A stretch of 43,289 nucleotides of DNA, from positions 1 to 43,289 of the forward strand of contig CAKUZO010000004.1 in assembly GCA_934717895.1 (NCBI GenBank), in the 5' to 3' direction. The stretch's first letter is position 1. Each line of letters opens with the position of its first letter. The notes under the pieces were generated by a model that saw only the letters and a program-made list of their open reading frames with translations, ran no database searches and was not told where the DNA came from. The position numbers and the translations under genes were made by a program. Shown piece after piece: positions 1-10,050 of this stretch. The DNA comes from an uncultured Candidatus Melainabacteria bacterium. GTDB taxonomy: Bacteria > Cyanobacteriota > Vampirovibrionia > Gastranaerophilales > Gastranaerophilaceae.

Positions 1-1233
<1,233 letters not shown>

Positions 1234-1251
1234 TTTAATAAAAATAGTAAC

Positions 1252-1288
1252 AAAAATATCCCTTGCAAAATGCTTGGGATATTTTTTT
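1252..1288. terminator. Rho-independent terminator after lysS
   Basis: An 11-bp perfect inverted repeat, AAAAATATCCC / GGGATATTTTT, surrounds a 13-base loop and runs into a T-tract. It lies between the convergent lysS and M16 peptidase genes. The A-tract on the left lets it work in both directions. Confidence 0.85.
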
Positions 1289-1322
1289 TATTTTCATAGT
1301 AATAGTTATGATAAATCCTAAA

Positions 1323-3902
1323 TTATTGTGGTTTTACAATAGATAAAACATAGTTGTCAGTAAATATTTTATTCGCAACTTCAATAATATCGCTTTCTGT
1401 CACACTATTTATCAATTGCGCGTATTGATCATCAAATTTATAGCCTCTGCCAGAAGTTTCAAACCAGCCGATTGTTGTCGCCTTATCAAGATTTGTTTCC
1501 TGCCCGATTATGTAGTGCCCCAAAAGCTTGTCTTTCGCTTCTTGCAACTCTTTTGAGCCGACAAATTCAGTCTTTAATCTAAACACCTCTTCAAGCATTC
1601 TTTTCTTCGCATAGTCAAGGTTTTCAGGATTTGTACCAATATATGTTATAAACGAACCTTTCACGATATGCGGTGAAAACTGTGAACCCAACTGATATGC
1701 AAGCCCATCTCTATCCCTCAAATTTTTGAACAGACGAGAACTCATACCTGAGCCCAATAAAGAATCTATAACCTGCAAAGTCGCATACTCCTTACGATTT
1801 AGCACGCCATCTGTTTGCCAGCCGTAAATAATCCAGTCGGTTTTCAAATCCTTAACCGTTGCGCAAGCTTGTTTTTTAGTCGCTAATTGAGCCACTGAAT
1901 ACTTTGCATAGTCAAACTTTTCACCATTTTTGCCGTTAAAGATTTTTGTAAAATCCGCAATAGCTTTGTCTTTGTCAACATTACCATTAATCGAAATCAC
2001 GACATTTTGAGGATAAAAAGCTTTATCATAATAGGCTTTCACATCTTTTTGTGTAATTTTTGGTAATGATTTTTCAAGGATTTTATTTGAATTTGAATAC
2101 GGCGAACCTTCAAAAATCAACGATTTATAATTATCCACCGCCAGATTTAACGGTACATCTTTGCTTTTTTTAATCGAATTCAACTCGTCATTTTTCGATT
2201 TTTCAATCTCATAATCATCAAGAGTTGCATTATTGATAACTTCATTCAAAAGTTCTATTGTTTTGTCATAATCATTTTTGGTAGAAAGCACGGTAAGATT
2301 AAAGCTATCAGGCTTTGCAGACGGTACAATTTTTATCCCATTATCTTCCATAACTTGTGCAAATTCAGTGGAAGAATATTTCTTTGATCCTTTTGTTATT
2401 ACAGAAGCCGTCAAATCTGCCGTTCCTGCAATGCTTTCAGTAAATTCTCCACCTTTTGAGAAAATCCCGATTGCAACAATATCGTTCACCTTGTTCGGAG
2501 TAAGTAAAAGCGTTGCGCCATTTGAAAGTTCATACTTTTGGGTATTAGAATTTTCACTGACAAATTTTGCCGGCTCAGTTTTTTGCGTAACATTAGAAAC
2601 TTTTACTTCTTTACAAGATTCAGGCAAAACTATTGATACAGCACTCTTTTCAAATCCTAAATACTTATTTGCAACAGCTTTAACCTCTTGTGGTGTAACC
2701 TTTTTTATATTATCTAAATACGTTTCATAATACTTGGTATCATCAGTTGTCACAAAGGTATAGCCGATTTCACTTGCGATATTCGATATTGATTCTCTTT
2801 CGTAATACGTATCACGTTCAATTACATTTTTTGCAAGTTGAAGTTGCTCTTGACTAACGCCATTTTTCTGAACATTTTTTATTTCGTCAAAAATACTATC
2901 TTGAAGTTTTGTGCATTTATCAGGGTCAAAAGTTGCAGTAATATAAAAAATTCCATCGTCTTTAAACCCTGTATTTGCAGTACCGATAGTGTTTGCAAGC
3001 TGTTTGTATTCTTTAATATTTCTATAAAAAACAGACGAACGCCCTTCTCCCAAAATCGTTGCCAAAACATCAAGCGCATAAGAATCTTTATCGTCGATTT
3101 TTACACCTCTAAATCCAACCAACATATAACCGGACTGAGTGTCGAAATATGCCACATTTTTCTTTTGTGATGTCAGAATTTTTTCTTTCGGATAAACATT
3201 TTTTATCGGTTTTTTATATTCTGAATTAAACCCAGTCTTAACCTTGTCAATTGCAGAATTTACGTCCACATCTCCAACAATCACTGTCACCATATTCGAC
3301 GGGTTATAAAATTTGTTATAATAATCCATAATTGCATCACGGTGAATTGTGCTTATGATATCAGCTTTTCCGATAACTTTTCTTTTGTAAGGGTGATCAG
3401 TGTAGAGCATATTCACCAAATTGTCATAAACAAGCGTATTCGGAGAATTTGCATCTTTCATAATTTCTTCAATAACGACTTTGCGTTCTTTTTCAAGCTC
3501 TTTCCTTGGCACAAGCGGGTGCAAAAGCATATCAGAATGCATTTCAAGCGCCAAATCAAAATCTTTGGAAGGAATAGTTACGTAATAATGCGTAAAATCC
3601 TTGCTGGTTGCCGCATTTGTGATAGCACCTTTTGTTTCAAGGATTTTATCAAACTCTCCTGGCGCATGATTTGTAGAACCTTTAAAGAACAAGTGTTCCA
3701 AAAAGTGCGAAACGCCGTTGTTTTCATCATTTTCATTTATAGAACCAGTCTTAATCCAAGTATCAATCGTCACAATCGGATTTGATTTAACCTCTTGAAT
3801 AACAACGGTTTGTCCATTATCAAGCTTATAGACATTAAAATCAGCGGCAAAAACACAGTTTGAAAAAATAACCAACGCCGATATAATCAAAAATTTCTTC
3901 AT
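1323..3902 (-). CDS. Secreted two-domain M16 (insulinase/processing peptidase-like) zinc protease
   Basis: The predicted protein has 859 residues. A signal peptide (MKKFLIISALVIFSNCVFA) implies export. The N-terminal M16 domain carries the inverted zinc motif H66-F-L-E69-H70, with the further acidic ligand expected in the VVIEEIMKD segment. A second M16-like half (from about residue 480) lacks an HxxEH motif. This is the usual arrangement of one active and one structural half, as in PqqL/YmxG-type proteases. The start at 3902 is chosen because GAAGGGGATAAT precedes it; an upstream extension of 27 codons has no ribosome site and would bury the signal peptide. The likely role is degrading peptides in the periplasm or outside the cell. 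The substrate is unknown. It is monocistronic, convergent with lysS. Confidence 0.93.
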   Translation of the reverse strand: MKKFLIISALVIFSNCVFAADFNVYKLDNGQTVVIQEVKSNPIVTIDTWIKTGSINENDENNGVSHFLEHLFFKGSTNHAPGEFDKILETKGAITNAATSKDFTHYYVTIPSKDFDLALEMHSDMLLHPLVPRKELEKERKVVIEEIMKDANSPNTLVYDNLVNMLYTDHPYKRKVIGKADIISTIHRDAIMDYYNKFYNPSNMVTVIVGDVDVNSAIDKVKTGFNSEYKKPIKNVYPKEKILTSQKKNVAYFDTQSGYMLVGFRGVKIDDKDSYALDVLATILGEGRSSVFYRNIKEYKQLANTIGTANTGFKDDGIFYITATFDPDKCTKLQDSIFDEIKNVQKNGVSQEQLQLAKNVIERDTYYERESISNIASEIGYTFVTTDDTKYYETYLDNIKKVTPQEVKAVANKYLGFEKSAVSIVLPESCKEVKVSNVTQKTEPAKFVSENSNTQKYELSNGATLLLTPNKVNDIVAIGIFSKGGEFTESIAGTADLTASVITKGSKKYSSTEFAQVMEDNGIKIVPSAKPDSFNLTVLSTKNDYDKTIELLNEVINNATLDDYEIEKSKNDELNSIKKSKDVPLNLAVDNYKSLIFEGSPYSNSNKILEKSLPKITQKDVKAYYDKAFYPQNVVISINGNVDKDKAIADFTKIFNGKNGEKFDYAKYSVAQLATKKQACATVKDLKTDWIIYGWQTDGVLNRKEYATLQVIDSLLGSGMSSRLFKNLRDRDGLAYQLGSQFSPHIVKGSFITYIGTNPENLDYAKKRMLEEVFRLKTEFVGSKELQEAKDKLLGHYIIGQETNLDKATTIGWFETSGRGYKFDDQYAQLINSVTESDIIEVANKIFTDNYVLSIVKPQ

Positions 3903-4020
3903 ATTATCCCCTTCAAAAATTTCTTCTAATTTATAGAAACATAATACAATAAATTTTTGAATTAGGAAATAGGGGGATACCAAAATAGGGAGAGAATTAT
4001 AAAAAAGTTTTTAAAAAGCA

Positions 4021-4056
4021 GCTACGAAGCGAAGCGGCTAGGCAGCGAAGTTGCTT
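4021..4056. repeat. GC-rich dispersed repeat, copy 1
   Basis: A GC-rich patch (4031-4047, GAAGCGGCTAGGCAGCG) stands out in AT-rich intergenic DNA. Its reverse complement matches the intergenic patch at 26676-26692 with one mismatch over about 15 bases. The core is shared, so this looks like a member of a dispersed intergenic repeat family; its function is unknown. Confidence 0.5.
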
Positions 4057-4067
4057 ATAAAATCAAA

Positions 4068-4400
4068 TCACAAACTATCATGTAGCAGCGAAGCAATATT
4101 GTTACAGAGGGCTACGTGCGTAAAACATTTACACCAATATCTGAGATATGAATGAACGTCGTTACAGAGGGCTACGTGCGTAAAAGCTTTACACCAATGT
4201 CTGAGGTATGAATGAACGTCGTTACAGAGGGCTACGTGCGTAAAAGCTTTACACCAATGTCTGAGGTATGAATGAACATCGTTACAGAGGGCTACGTGCG
4301 TAAAAGCTTTACACCAATGTCTGAGGTATGAATGAACATCGTTACAGAGGGCTACGTGCGTAGCACCCTCTGCCAAGGTAAATCCAAAAAATTTTCGCAT
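4068..4400 (-). pseudogene. Prepilin leader followed by 60-bp tandem array; pilin body missing
   Basis: A good ribosome site (GGAGAGATTA) precedes ATG at 4400. The product starts MRKFFGFTLAE, a prepilin-peptidase leader with the G|FTLAE cleavage site. The hydrophobic pilin helix (VLITLGIIG...) is absent. Instead GATHVALCN follows, then a 20-residue unit (FTHVALCNDVHSYLRHWCKA) repeated in frame about four times. The ORF ends at IASLLHDSL. The same GATHVA(P/L)CN segment follows the first leader copy of the intact prepilin at 16383. I read this as a broken prepilin gene or a silent cassette. It could also be a real cysteine-rich small peptide. About 110 codons stay open through the array, which is expected for a unit length divisible by three. 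Confidence 0.55.
4101..4360. repeat. 60-bp tandem repeat, about 4.4 copies
   Basis: Units start at 4101, 4161, 4221 and 4281, with a partial copy from 4341. Copies differ at only a few positions (for example AACGTC/AACATC, CAATAT/CAATGT). Every copy contains GCTACGTGCGTA, and the last one completes the hairpin palindrome GCTACGTGCGTAGC. Near-identity suggests recent expansion. There are no unique spacers, so it is not a CRISPR array. Confidence 0.95.
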
Positions 4401-4504
4401 TAATCTCTCCACATAATAATATATTATTTTTTCGTTATAATATAACTCAATTTTTTATCAATATAATATTGCTAAGGCAATTTTTCGATTTCAAAGATTA
4501 GAAA

Positions 4505-4798
4505 TTAGTGTTTAAAAACCTTTTTTATCAACGGATAGCACAGAGCCAAAGCTCCGAGGCCTAGCACTACAAAAACAGATGTCGGGGTTTTCTTTTGCCT
4601 AATATCATTGGAATTTTTCATTGATACATACAAATCTTGATTTAGCACCTGAAAATCTCTCGATGCTTGCGCATGAGAATACAAAACCGGCTTGTAATGA
4701 TCGTTTGGCGGCGTAATAATCCCAACATTAAGCTGAGAATTTTTCATATTCGGATTTACACTGACACTATTATCCATACCTTCTATAAAACCAAACAT
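4505..4798 (-). CDS. Small protein with C-terminal membrane anchor, unknown function
   Basis: A 97-residue product with a polar N-terminal half (rich in N, Q and S, no signal peptide) and one C-terminal hydrophobic segment, SVFVVLGLGALALCYPLI, followed by KKVFKH. That layout fits a tail-anchored inner-membrane protein with its N-terminus in the cytoplasm. The start is uncertain: ATG at 4798 has no clear ribosome site, and the in-frame ATG at 4777 has AGAAGG too close. It resembles in plan, not clearly in sequence, the protein at 36464-37579, which also ends in a hydrophobic segment and a short basic/charged tail. I do not recognise the family. Confidence 0.6.
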   Translation of the reverse strand: MFGFIEGMDNSVSVNPNMKNSQLNVGIITPPNDHYKPVLYSHAQASRDFQVLNQDLYVSMKNSNDIRQKKTPTSVFVVLGLGALALCYPLIKKVFKH

Positions 4799-4848
4799 AG
4801 GCAGGAATTGCGTAAGAGTTAAGAAATGTAAACCTATTTTATTCTACC

Positions 4849-6117
4849 TTAAACATTTGGCAAGTCGCCTTTTACTTCGGCAACTTCTGAACTTTCAAGC
4901 CCAAATACGTTATGCAAAGCTTTTACAGCCTGTTTTGCATCGTCTTTGTCTACTAAACAGCTGATTTTGATTTCACTTGTTGATATCATACGGATATTAA
5001 TTCCTTGTTCTGCAAGTGTTTCAAACATAGTTGACGCAACACCCGGCCTATCAATCATGCCCGCGCCGACAATTGAAACCTTTGCAATATTTTCATCAAC
5101 CTCAATATCACCTGTCGCTCCAATTTCTGCCTTCAAAACATTCAACGCATCAACTGTTTTGGCTAAATCTGCTGAATCAATAGTAAATGCAATATCATTG
5201 GTATTAGAAACCTTTCTTGCATAAGATTGAATAATCATATCAACTGAAATATTTTCTTTTGCCAACTTACTAAATATTTTGCCGGCAACCCCAGGTCTAT
5301 CAGGCACATCACAAACAACAATTCTTGCCTGAGATAAATCTGCTGCAACGCCTGTCACCGGTTTATAAATTTCCATTTTTTCAACTCCTAATATCAATGT
5401 ACCTAAATTATCTGTCTTAAAACTGCTACGAACTCGCATCGGAACATTAAACTGTTTTGCTGTTTCAACACTTCTCGGGTGAAGAACATTCGCTCCGGCG
5501 TGTGCAAGTTCCAACATTTCCTCGTAAGAAATCTCGTCCAATCTTGATGCGTTCGGAACAACTCTCGGATCGGTTGTGTAAACCCCTTCCACATCAGTAT
5601 AAATATCGCACCTTTCAGCATTCAAAGCCGCTGCAAGTGCAACCGCTGACGTATCAGATCCGCCACGACCTAATGTCGTAATTTCGCCATCTTCCGTAAC
5701 ACCCTGAAATCCGGCAACAACAATAATTTTACCTTCTTTCAAATTCTGTTTCAACTTGTCAGTCTTAATATCAACAATTCTGGCTTTTGAATGAACATTT
5801 TCTGTCATAATTCCGATTTGCATAGCATTAAAACTAACTGCGTCATATCCTTGCGCTTGAATTGCCATAGCCAAAAGCGCGATAGAAACTCCTTCTCCTG
5901 TCGAAAGAAGCATATCCATTTCTCTGCCAGAAGGATTTGGACTCAAATCCTTTGCCATTTTAACAAGGTAATCCGTTGTATGTCCCATAGCCGAAACCAC
6001 GACTACAACATCATTTCCGTTTTCTTTTTCCTTAATTACCGTTCTTGCGACATTTTTAATTTTTTCGGTATCTGCAACTGATGTGCCACCAAATTTTTGA
6101 ACAATGATTTTTCTCAA
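4849..6117 (-). CDS. lysC: Aspartate kinase (aspartokinase)
   Basis: This 422-residue enzyme phosphorylates L-aspartate, the first step to lysine, diaminopimelate, threonine and methionine. The amino-acid kinase domain opens with K8-F-G-G-T-S13 and includes GRGGSDTSAVALAAALNA and the DVEGVYTTDPR segment. Two C-terminal ACT domains (from about residue 265, RIVVCDVPDRPGVAGKIF, and about 345, VSIVGAGMIDRPGVASTMF) predict allosteric control by end products. The start codon is TTG at 6117, three bases after the stop of the upstream TPR gene, so translation is probably coupled. It is the last gene of the operon kdsC-TPR-lysC. There is no riboswitch-like leader, because no gap exists in front of it. 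Confidence 0.96.
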   Translation of the reverse strand: MRKIIVQKFGGTSVADTEKIKNVARTVIKEKENGNDVVVVVSAMGHTTDYLVKMAKDLSPNPSGREMDMLLSTGEGVSIALLAMAIQAQGYDAVSFNAMQIGIMTENVHSKARIVDIKTDKLKQNLKEGKIIVVAGFQGVTEDGEITTLGRGGSDTSAVALAAALNAERCDIYTDVEGVYTTDPRVVPNASRLDEISYEEMLELAHAGANVLHPRSVETAKQFNVPMRVRSSFKTDNLGTLILGVEKMEIYKPVTGVAADLSQARIVVCDVPDRPGVAGKIFSKLAKENISVDMIIQSYARKVSNTNDIAFTIDSADLAKTVDALNVLKAEIGATGDIEVDENIAKVSIVGAGMIDRPGVASTMFETLAEQGINIRMISTSEIKISCLVDKDDAKQAVKALHNVFGLESSEVAEVKGDLPNV

Positions 6118-6120
6118 AAT

Positions 6121-7611
6121 TTATTCTCTTTCTGACTGGGACAAAAACCTTTCTAATTCAAGCTTTTGTTCAGGGTACTCGAACTTATCAGGATTGATTT
6201 TCAGAATTTTTTCTGCAATCGAGATTGTTTCTTTTACATTATATTCACAAAGGTTATCTTTGACAAGAGTATAACTCACATTAAACATCAAATTTAACAA
6301 TCTGACATTTTCCGGTTCAACTTTCAATGCTTTACGAAGCTTTCTTTGCGCCTCTACATAGTCATTTTGCCCCATTAAATAGTCCACATAATCAAAATAA
6401 ATTCTGACAAAACTCGGATTAGTTCGTATTGCGGCTTCGTAATAATCTTTAACTTTTGTATCATTGCCCTGTTTTTCGTAACATTTTGCCAAATAATACG
6501 CATTGATAAAATTTTCGTCATCTTCTCGAAAGCCTTCAATCGCCTTTTCGCAATCGCCTTTTTCATAAGCAATAATTGAGTTTGCAAGTTTAACTGATTT
6601 ACTGTCCGGCAATTTCTCCTCCAAACCAGATAAAATATTTTCAGCCTCTTCGACTTCTCCTCTAAGCGCACAACATAGCGCCAAATTTATTTGAATTCCG
6701 ACATCTTCGCCGTCAAGTTCAAACGCCTTTAAAAGCTTTAATTTTGCATCATCAAGTTTATCAAAATTAACCAAAGATTTTCCCCATTCAAGGTAAAGCG
6801 CCGGAGCTTCAACACATTTTTCTTCTGCGGTTTGAAAACTTTTCTGTGCATTTTCAAAATCATACTTTTCTGTATAAACCTGTCCCAATAATATATATGC
6901 AGGGAACATTTTATCGCTGAATTCAAGTGCTTTTTTGGCGTAATGAATAGCGCTGTCAAGGTCGTTTCTGATAGCTTTCAGACGCGCAAGTTCAAATGTA
7001 TTATTTGGATTTGGACAAATGTTTGCAAGCAAAGACAATTTCATCTCAGCCTTATCATACATTTCGAGCTTAATCTCCACCACCGCACACAAGAAGACTG
7101 CCGAAAAATTATATTTGTTGCACTTAATCGCATCGGTAAACTTTGCCTGTGCCTCACGATATTTTTTAAGCTTCATTAACGCCATGCCCCAACCGGTAAA
7201 AGTATCAGTATTTCCGGCTTGAACCTTATTTGCGTTTTCAAAAGCCAAAATTGCTTTATCATATTTTTTTACGGTCACGAGCGCAAAACCGAGCCTTTGC
7301 CAAATGTTTTTGTCTTGCGGATTTAATTCGGCAGAAATCTGATAAGATTCAACACATTCATCAAACCTGCTCAATTTTTCGTAAACCGCACCGAGATATT
7401 TGAAAACAAGCGCATCTTTTTGCGGAAGTTCCAACGCTTTTTTCAAAACAACTTCTGCTTCGGCGTACTTTTCCTTTGCCATCAAAGCTTTTGCCCTGTT
7501 CACAATTGCATATGAAGGCAGCGACTGAATTACTGTTTCCTCTTGGTATTTGTCAATCGAGCTGCTCAAATGTTTAATTTTTTCAACAATATCTTTTATC
7601 CAACCAGACAA
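6121..7611 (-). CDS. Tetratricopeptide-repeat (TPR) protein
   Basis: A 496-residue protein built almost wholly of TPR units, for example AEAEVVLKKALELPQKDALVFKYL, then FDECVESYQISAELNPQ and YDKAILAFENANKVQ. They extend from about residue 35 to 480. It has no signal peptide or membrane span, so a cytoplasmic scaffold role is likely. The start is TTG at 7611, with AGAGAGG eight bases upstream, and it overlaps the end of kdsC by 16 bases. It stops just before lysC. The partner proteins are unknown. TPR sequence alone does not say whether it serves envelope assembly or regulation. Confidence 0.9.
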   Translation of the reverse strand: MSGWIKDIVEKIKHLSSSIDKYQEETVIQSLPSYAIVNRAKALMAKEKYAEAEVVLKKALELPQKDALVFKYLGAVYEKLSRFDECVESYQISAELNPQDKNIWQRLGFALVTVKKYDKAILAFENANKVQAGNTDTFTGWGMALMKLKKYREAQAKFTDAIKCNKYNFSAVFLCAVVEIKLEMYDKAEMKLSLLANICPNPNNTFELARLKAIRNDLDSAIHYAKKALEFSDKMFPAYILLGQVYTEKYDFENAQKSFQTAEEKCVEAPALYLEWGKSLVNFDKLDDAKLKLLKAFELDGEDVGIQINLALCCALRGEVEEAENILSGLEEKLPDSKSVKLANSIIAYEKGDCEKAIEGFREDDENFINAYYLAKCYEKQGNDTKVKDYYEAAIRTNPSFVRIYFDYVDYLMGQNDYVEAQRKLRKALKVEPENVRLLNLMFNVSYTLVKDNLCEYNVKETISIAEKILKINPDKFEYPEQKLELERFLSQSERE

Positions 7612-8072
7612 TCTACTACCTCTCTAAAAACGCCACAACCGGCTTGCGCCTCTGTCACCTGAATTCCGTCAACTTGTTTTAATTTTTCAACAGCATGTGG
7701 CACAGTAACCTTGTATTTAGCAAACTTCAAACACTCTAAATCATTGATATCATCTCCGATATATATATATTCTTCCGGCGAAAGATTGTACTTTTCTACA
7801 ATATTTTTCAAAACATCAATTTTAATCCTGATATTTTGGTGAACTTCTTCAACCTGAAACTTCTTTGCCAAAATCTCAATTGCGGCATTAGCTTCGCCGG
7901 AAATTATGCCGATTTTATAATTATTTTTTCTCAAAATAGAAAAAGCCATAACATCTTTAAAATTCAAACGTCTGGAAATATTCCCGTCATCAGAGATGTA
8001 AACACAATTGTCAGTAACAATTCCGTCAAAATCAGTTATAACCATCTTTATCGTACTCGGAAATTTAAGCAT
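7596..8072 (-). CDS. kdsC: KdsC-like 3-deoxy-D-manno-octulosonate 8-phosphate phosphatase (HAD family)
   Basis: A 158-residue, cap-less HAD phosphatase. Motif I is D14-F-D16-G-I-V-T-D, motif II is the IISGE segment, the lysine lies in RIKIDVL, and motif III is GDDINDLECL. The C-terminal AGCGVFREV resembles the KdsC/YrbI loop (usually AGxGAVRE). KdsC makes free Kdo for lipopolysaccharide, implying an outer membrane. The start is ATG at 8072, nine bases after GAGGG; the TTG six bases further up is too close to that site. It heads the operon with the TPR protein and lysC, and is divergent from the histidine kinase. A phosphatase for a related nonulosonic acid is the main alternative. Confidence 0.85.
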   Translation of the reverse strand: MLKFPSTIKMVITDFDGIVTDNCVYISDDGNISRRLNFKDVMAFSILRKNNYKIGIISGEANAAIEILAKKFQVEEVHQNIRIKIDVLKNIVEKYNLSPEEYIYIGDDINDLECLKFAKYKVTVPHAVEKLKQVDGIQVTEAQAGCGVFREVVDCLVG

Positions 8073-8091
8073 ATACAAAATCCCTCTTATC

Positions 8092-8100
8092 TGTTATAAT
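8092..8100 (+). promoter_or_regulatory. Extended -10 promoter of histidine kinase
   Basis: TGT followed by TATAAT forms a consensus extended -10. Transcription would start near 8107, giving a short leader that holds the ribosome site AGAGAGGA before ATG 8128. The same 60-bp gap must also hold the kdsC operon promoter on the other strand. Confidence 0.6.
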
Positions 8101-8127
8101 CATATCATAAAGAGAGAGGATTAGCAC

Positions 8128-9399
8128 ATGCTTTGGTATTTATTAAATTTAGGCATCATTTTGGTATTCATCATACTTTTTTTAATCACAAGACAAACAA
8201 GCAAACGTTGGTCTAAAATTAATGATTACTTAGGAATGGTTACAAACACAGTAAACTCAGTTCGTTACGGGAATCTTTCAACAAAAATCGAAGAGATTAA
8301 CCACCCGACGTACCAAAACGTTACGGACAGTATCAACCGAATGGTAGAAACTCTTAATGACAGAGAAAAAATGATTGTCGAATACCAAAACGAACTTATG
8401 CGCCAAAACAAATTACTGGAATCAGTTATCAACTCTCTATCTGACGGGATTTTAATCATAAACGACAAACACAACATTTTACGTGCAACCCCACAAATTA
8501 CTGAATGGTTTGGAACAAAGGGGCAAGAAATTATTGGTTCAAACATCGATGATTACATTCAAATAAGCGACGACACACCGATTGAACGTGCAAAAAACAA
8601 AGATGTTTTCATCAAACACACACCAACAAATAATTTTGTAATGCAGACGATTAAACTTTCGCTTGATGACGACAAAAAACGCTATGTAATCTTGATTAAA
8701 GACGTTACAAACGAACGAGAAATCGAAACTCTTAAAGAAGATTTTGTTGCTACTTTAACCCACGATTTGAAAGTTCCAATCGTTGCAGAATCAAATATTA
8801 TCAACTTTTTGCTTAACGGAACTTTTGGTGAAATTTCTAACAAGCAAGAAGTAGCCCTACTTAATATGAAAAAATCCAACCAAGAACTTGTCGAACTCGT
8901 TCAAATTATCCTTGAAACATACAAAATCAAAGAAACAGGGATTAAGCTCCTCAAAGAGAATATTATGCTCAACGGATTTATCTCTGACATTATCGAAAGC
9001 ACCCAACCGATTGCCAATAACTCAGGAATTACAATATATTTTACCCCTTCAAGAGATATAAAAGTTACGGCAGATCCAATGCAGTTGGAAAGAGTTATCA
9101 AAAACTTGATTTCTAATGCGATTTCGCACAGCAACACAAAAGACCGAATTGATATAAAAACAGGTGAAATCCCCGGATTTATAACTATTTCGGTAATCGA
9201 TTACGGGCAAGGTATTCCGCCAAAAGAAATTAAATTAATCTTTAACAAATATTATTCAGCGGCGAAAAAATTCCGCAAAATCGGTACAGGACTAGGCTTA
9301 TACCTATCTCAACAAATCGTAAAATCGCACGGTGGTGAAATTACTGTCCAAAGCGAAGAAGGCGTCCAAACAGAATTCTGCATAAAATTACCTTTGTAA
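8128..9399 (+). CDS. Membrane sensor histidine kinase (HAMP-PAS-HisKA-HATPase), orphan
   Basis: A 423-residue kinase with one N-terminal transmembrane helix (residues 3-20). A HAMP-like linker and coiled coil follow (about 22-100), then a PAS domain (about 100-195, GILIINDKHNILRATPQITEWFG). The HisKA H-box is FVATLTHDLKVP with phospho-acceptor H212. The ATPase has an N box (NLISNAISHS), G1 (DYGQGIPP) and G2 (GTGLGLYLSQQIV). There is no sizeable periplasmic domain, so it probably senses a cytoplasmic or membrane signal. No response regulator lies beside it. A second kinase at 37664-38929 shares the H-box style and the (G)(T)xG spacing after it. A strong hairpin terminator follows. Confidence 0.93.
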   Translation: MLWYLLNLGIILVFIILFLITRQTSKRWSKINDYLGMVTNTVNSVRYGNLSTKIEEINHPTYQNVTDSINRMVETLNDREKMIVEYQNELMRQNKLLESVINSLSDGILIINDKHNILRATPQITEWFGTKGQEIIGSNIDDYIQISDDTPIERAKNKDVFIKHTPTNNFVMQTIKLSLDDDKKRYVILIKDVTNEREIETLKEDFVATLTHDLKVPIVAESNIINFLLNGTFGEISNKQEVALLNMKKSNQELVELVQIILETYKIKETGIKLLKENIMLNGFISDIIESTQPIANNSGITIYFTPSRDIKVTADPMQLERVIKNLISNAISHSNTKDRIDIKTGEIPGFITISVIDYGQGIPPKEIKLIFNKYYSAAKKFRKIGTGLGLYLSQQIVKSHGGEITVQSEEGVQTEFCIKLPL

Positions 9400-9415
9400 T
9401 TTTCAACAATTAAAA

Positions 9416-9465
9416 AAACAACCTGTCTTTTGGAAAATTTCCAAAGGCAGGTTGTTTGAATTTTA
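9416..9465. terminator. Long hairpin terminator after histidine kinase
   Basis: An imperfect inverted repeat of about 19 bp, AAACAACCTG... / ...CAGGTTGTTT, with loop region around 9437. It is followed by a T-rich tract and preceded by an A-tract. It sits between the convergent kinase and the 9471 gene and probably serves both. Confidence 0.85.
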
Positions 9466-9470
9466 CAGTA

Positions 9471-10007
9471 TTAATGAGTTCTTGAAAAATCAATTAATGA
9501 TATCCAAGGTGTATTTTCGACATTAGTATTTTCAACATAAGAGTATAAGCGTGGAAATAACTTATCTGATTTTAAATGCTCATACATTTGGACAGATTTT
9601 TGGTCCGGTGTAAATGTAATACCTAAAGCTTCTCTATAATTCCCTTTTAAAACTTCTTTAGAAATCTCATTAGGTTTAAATGTATAGTTCGTAGAAGTAC
9701 TATTTTTTAAATCATTTATATGCCAAGAACTTCCATTATATCTATTATATACAAAATTTTTATCTATTTTAGACCAATTTTCTTTCCTCATTGTTCTTAC
9801 TGCTGATTTAGGTATAGAGCTTTTATCAGTGATAATTTTTCTTAATTCTTTAGTAACATTCCCAGATGAATCTACAAACTTAAAATCTATAATTCTTTGG
9901 ACTCCTTTTGCATTTTTACCCGCACCAATTTGAAAAGCTGAATCAATAACGCTTCTAAAAATTTTCTTTCCACGCAAAACACCAATTAATTTCATCCCAG
10001 TAATCAT
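9471..10007 (-). CDS. Hypothetical protein, 178 residues
   Basis: I do not recognise this protein. It is basic and polar, with no signal peptide or membrane segment. It contains KKIFRSVIDSAFQIGAGKNA near the N-terminus and an ordered-looking middle, NRYNGSSWHINDLKN. The start at 10007 is supported by GAAAGGGG ten bases upstream. It lies downstream of, and on the same strand as, the small protein at 10095-10430, but a perfect 32-bp palindrome (10051-10082) separates them, so they may be transcribed separately. The pair sits in a gene-poor stretch with a microsatellite, as accessory genes often do. Confidence 0.75.
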   Translation of the reverse strand: MITGMKLIGVLRGKKIFRSVIDSAFQIGAGKNAKGVQRIIDFKFVDSSGNVTKELRKIITDKSSIPKSAVRTMRKENWSKIDKNFVYNRYNGSSWHINDLKNSTSTNYTFKPNEISKEVLKGNYREALGITFTPDQKSVQMYEHLKSDKLFPRLYSYVENTNVENTPWISLIDFSRTH

Positions 10008-10050
10008 ATCATTTTCCCCTTTCTATATTAATTCCCTAAAAAATTTCTTT

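Noticed and set aside
4101..4360. 60-bp tandem array as a CRISPR locus
   Set aside because: Units abut with no unique spacers, and no cas genes are near.
6100..6130. Lysine riboswitch or T-box before lysC
   Set aside because: Only a three-base gap separates it from the TPR stop codon; no structured leader can fit.
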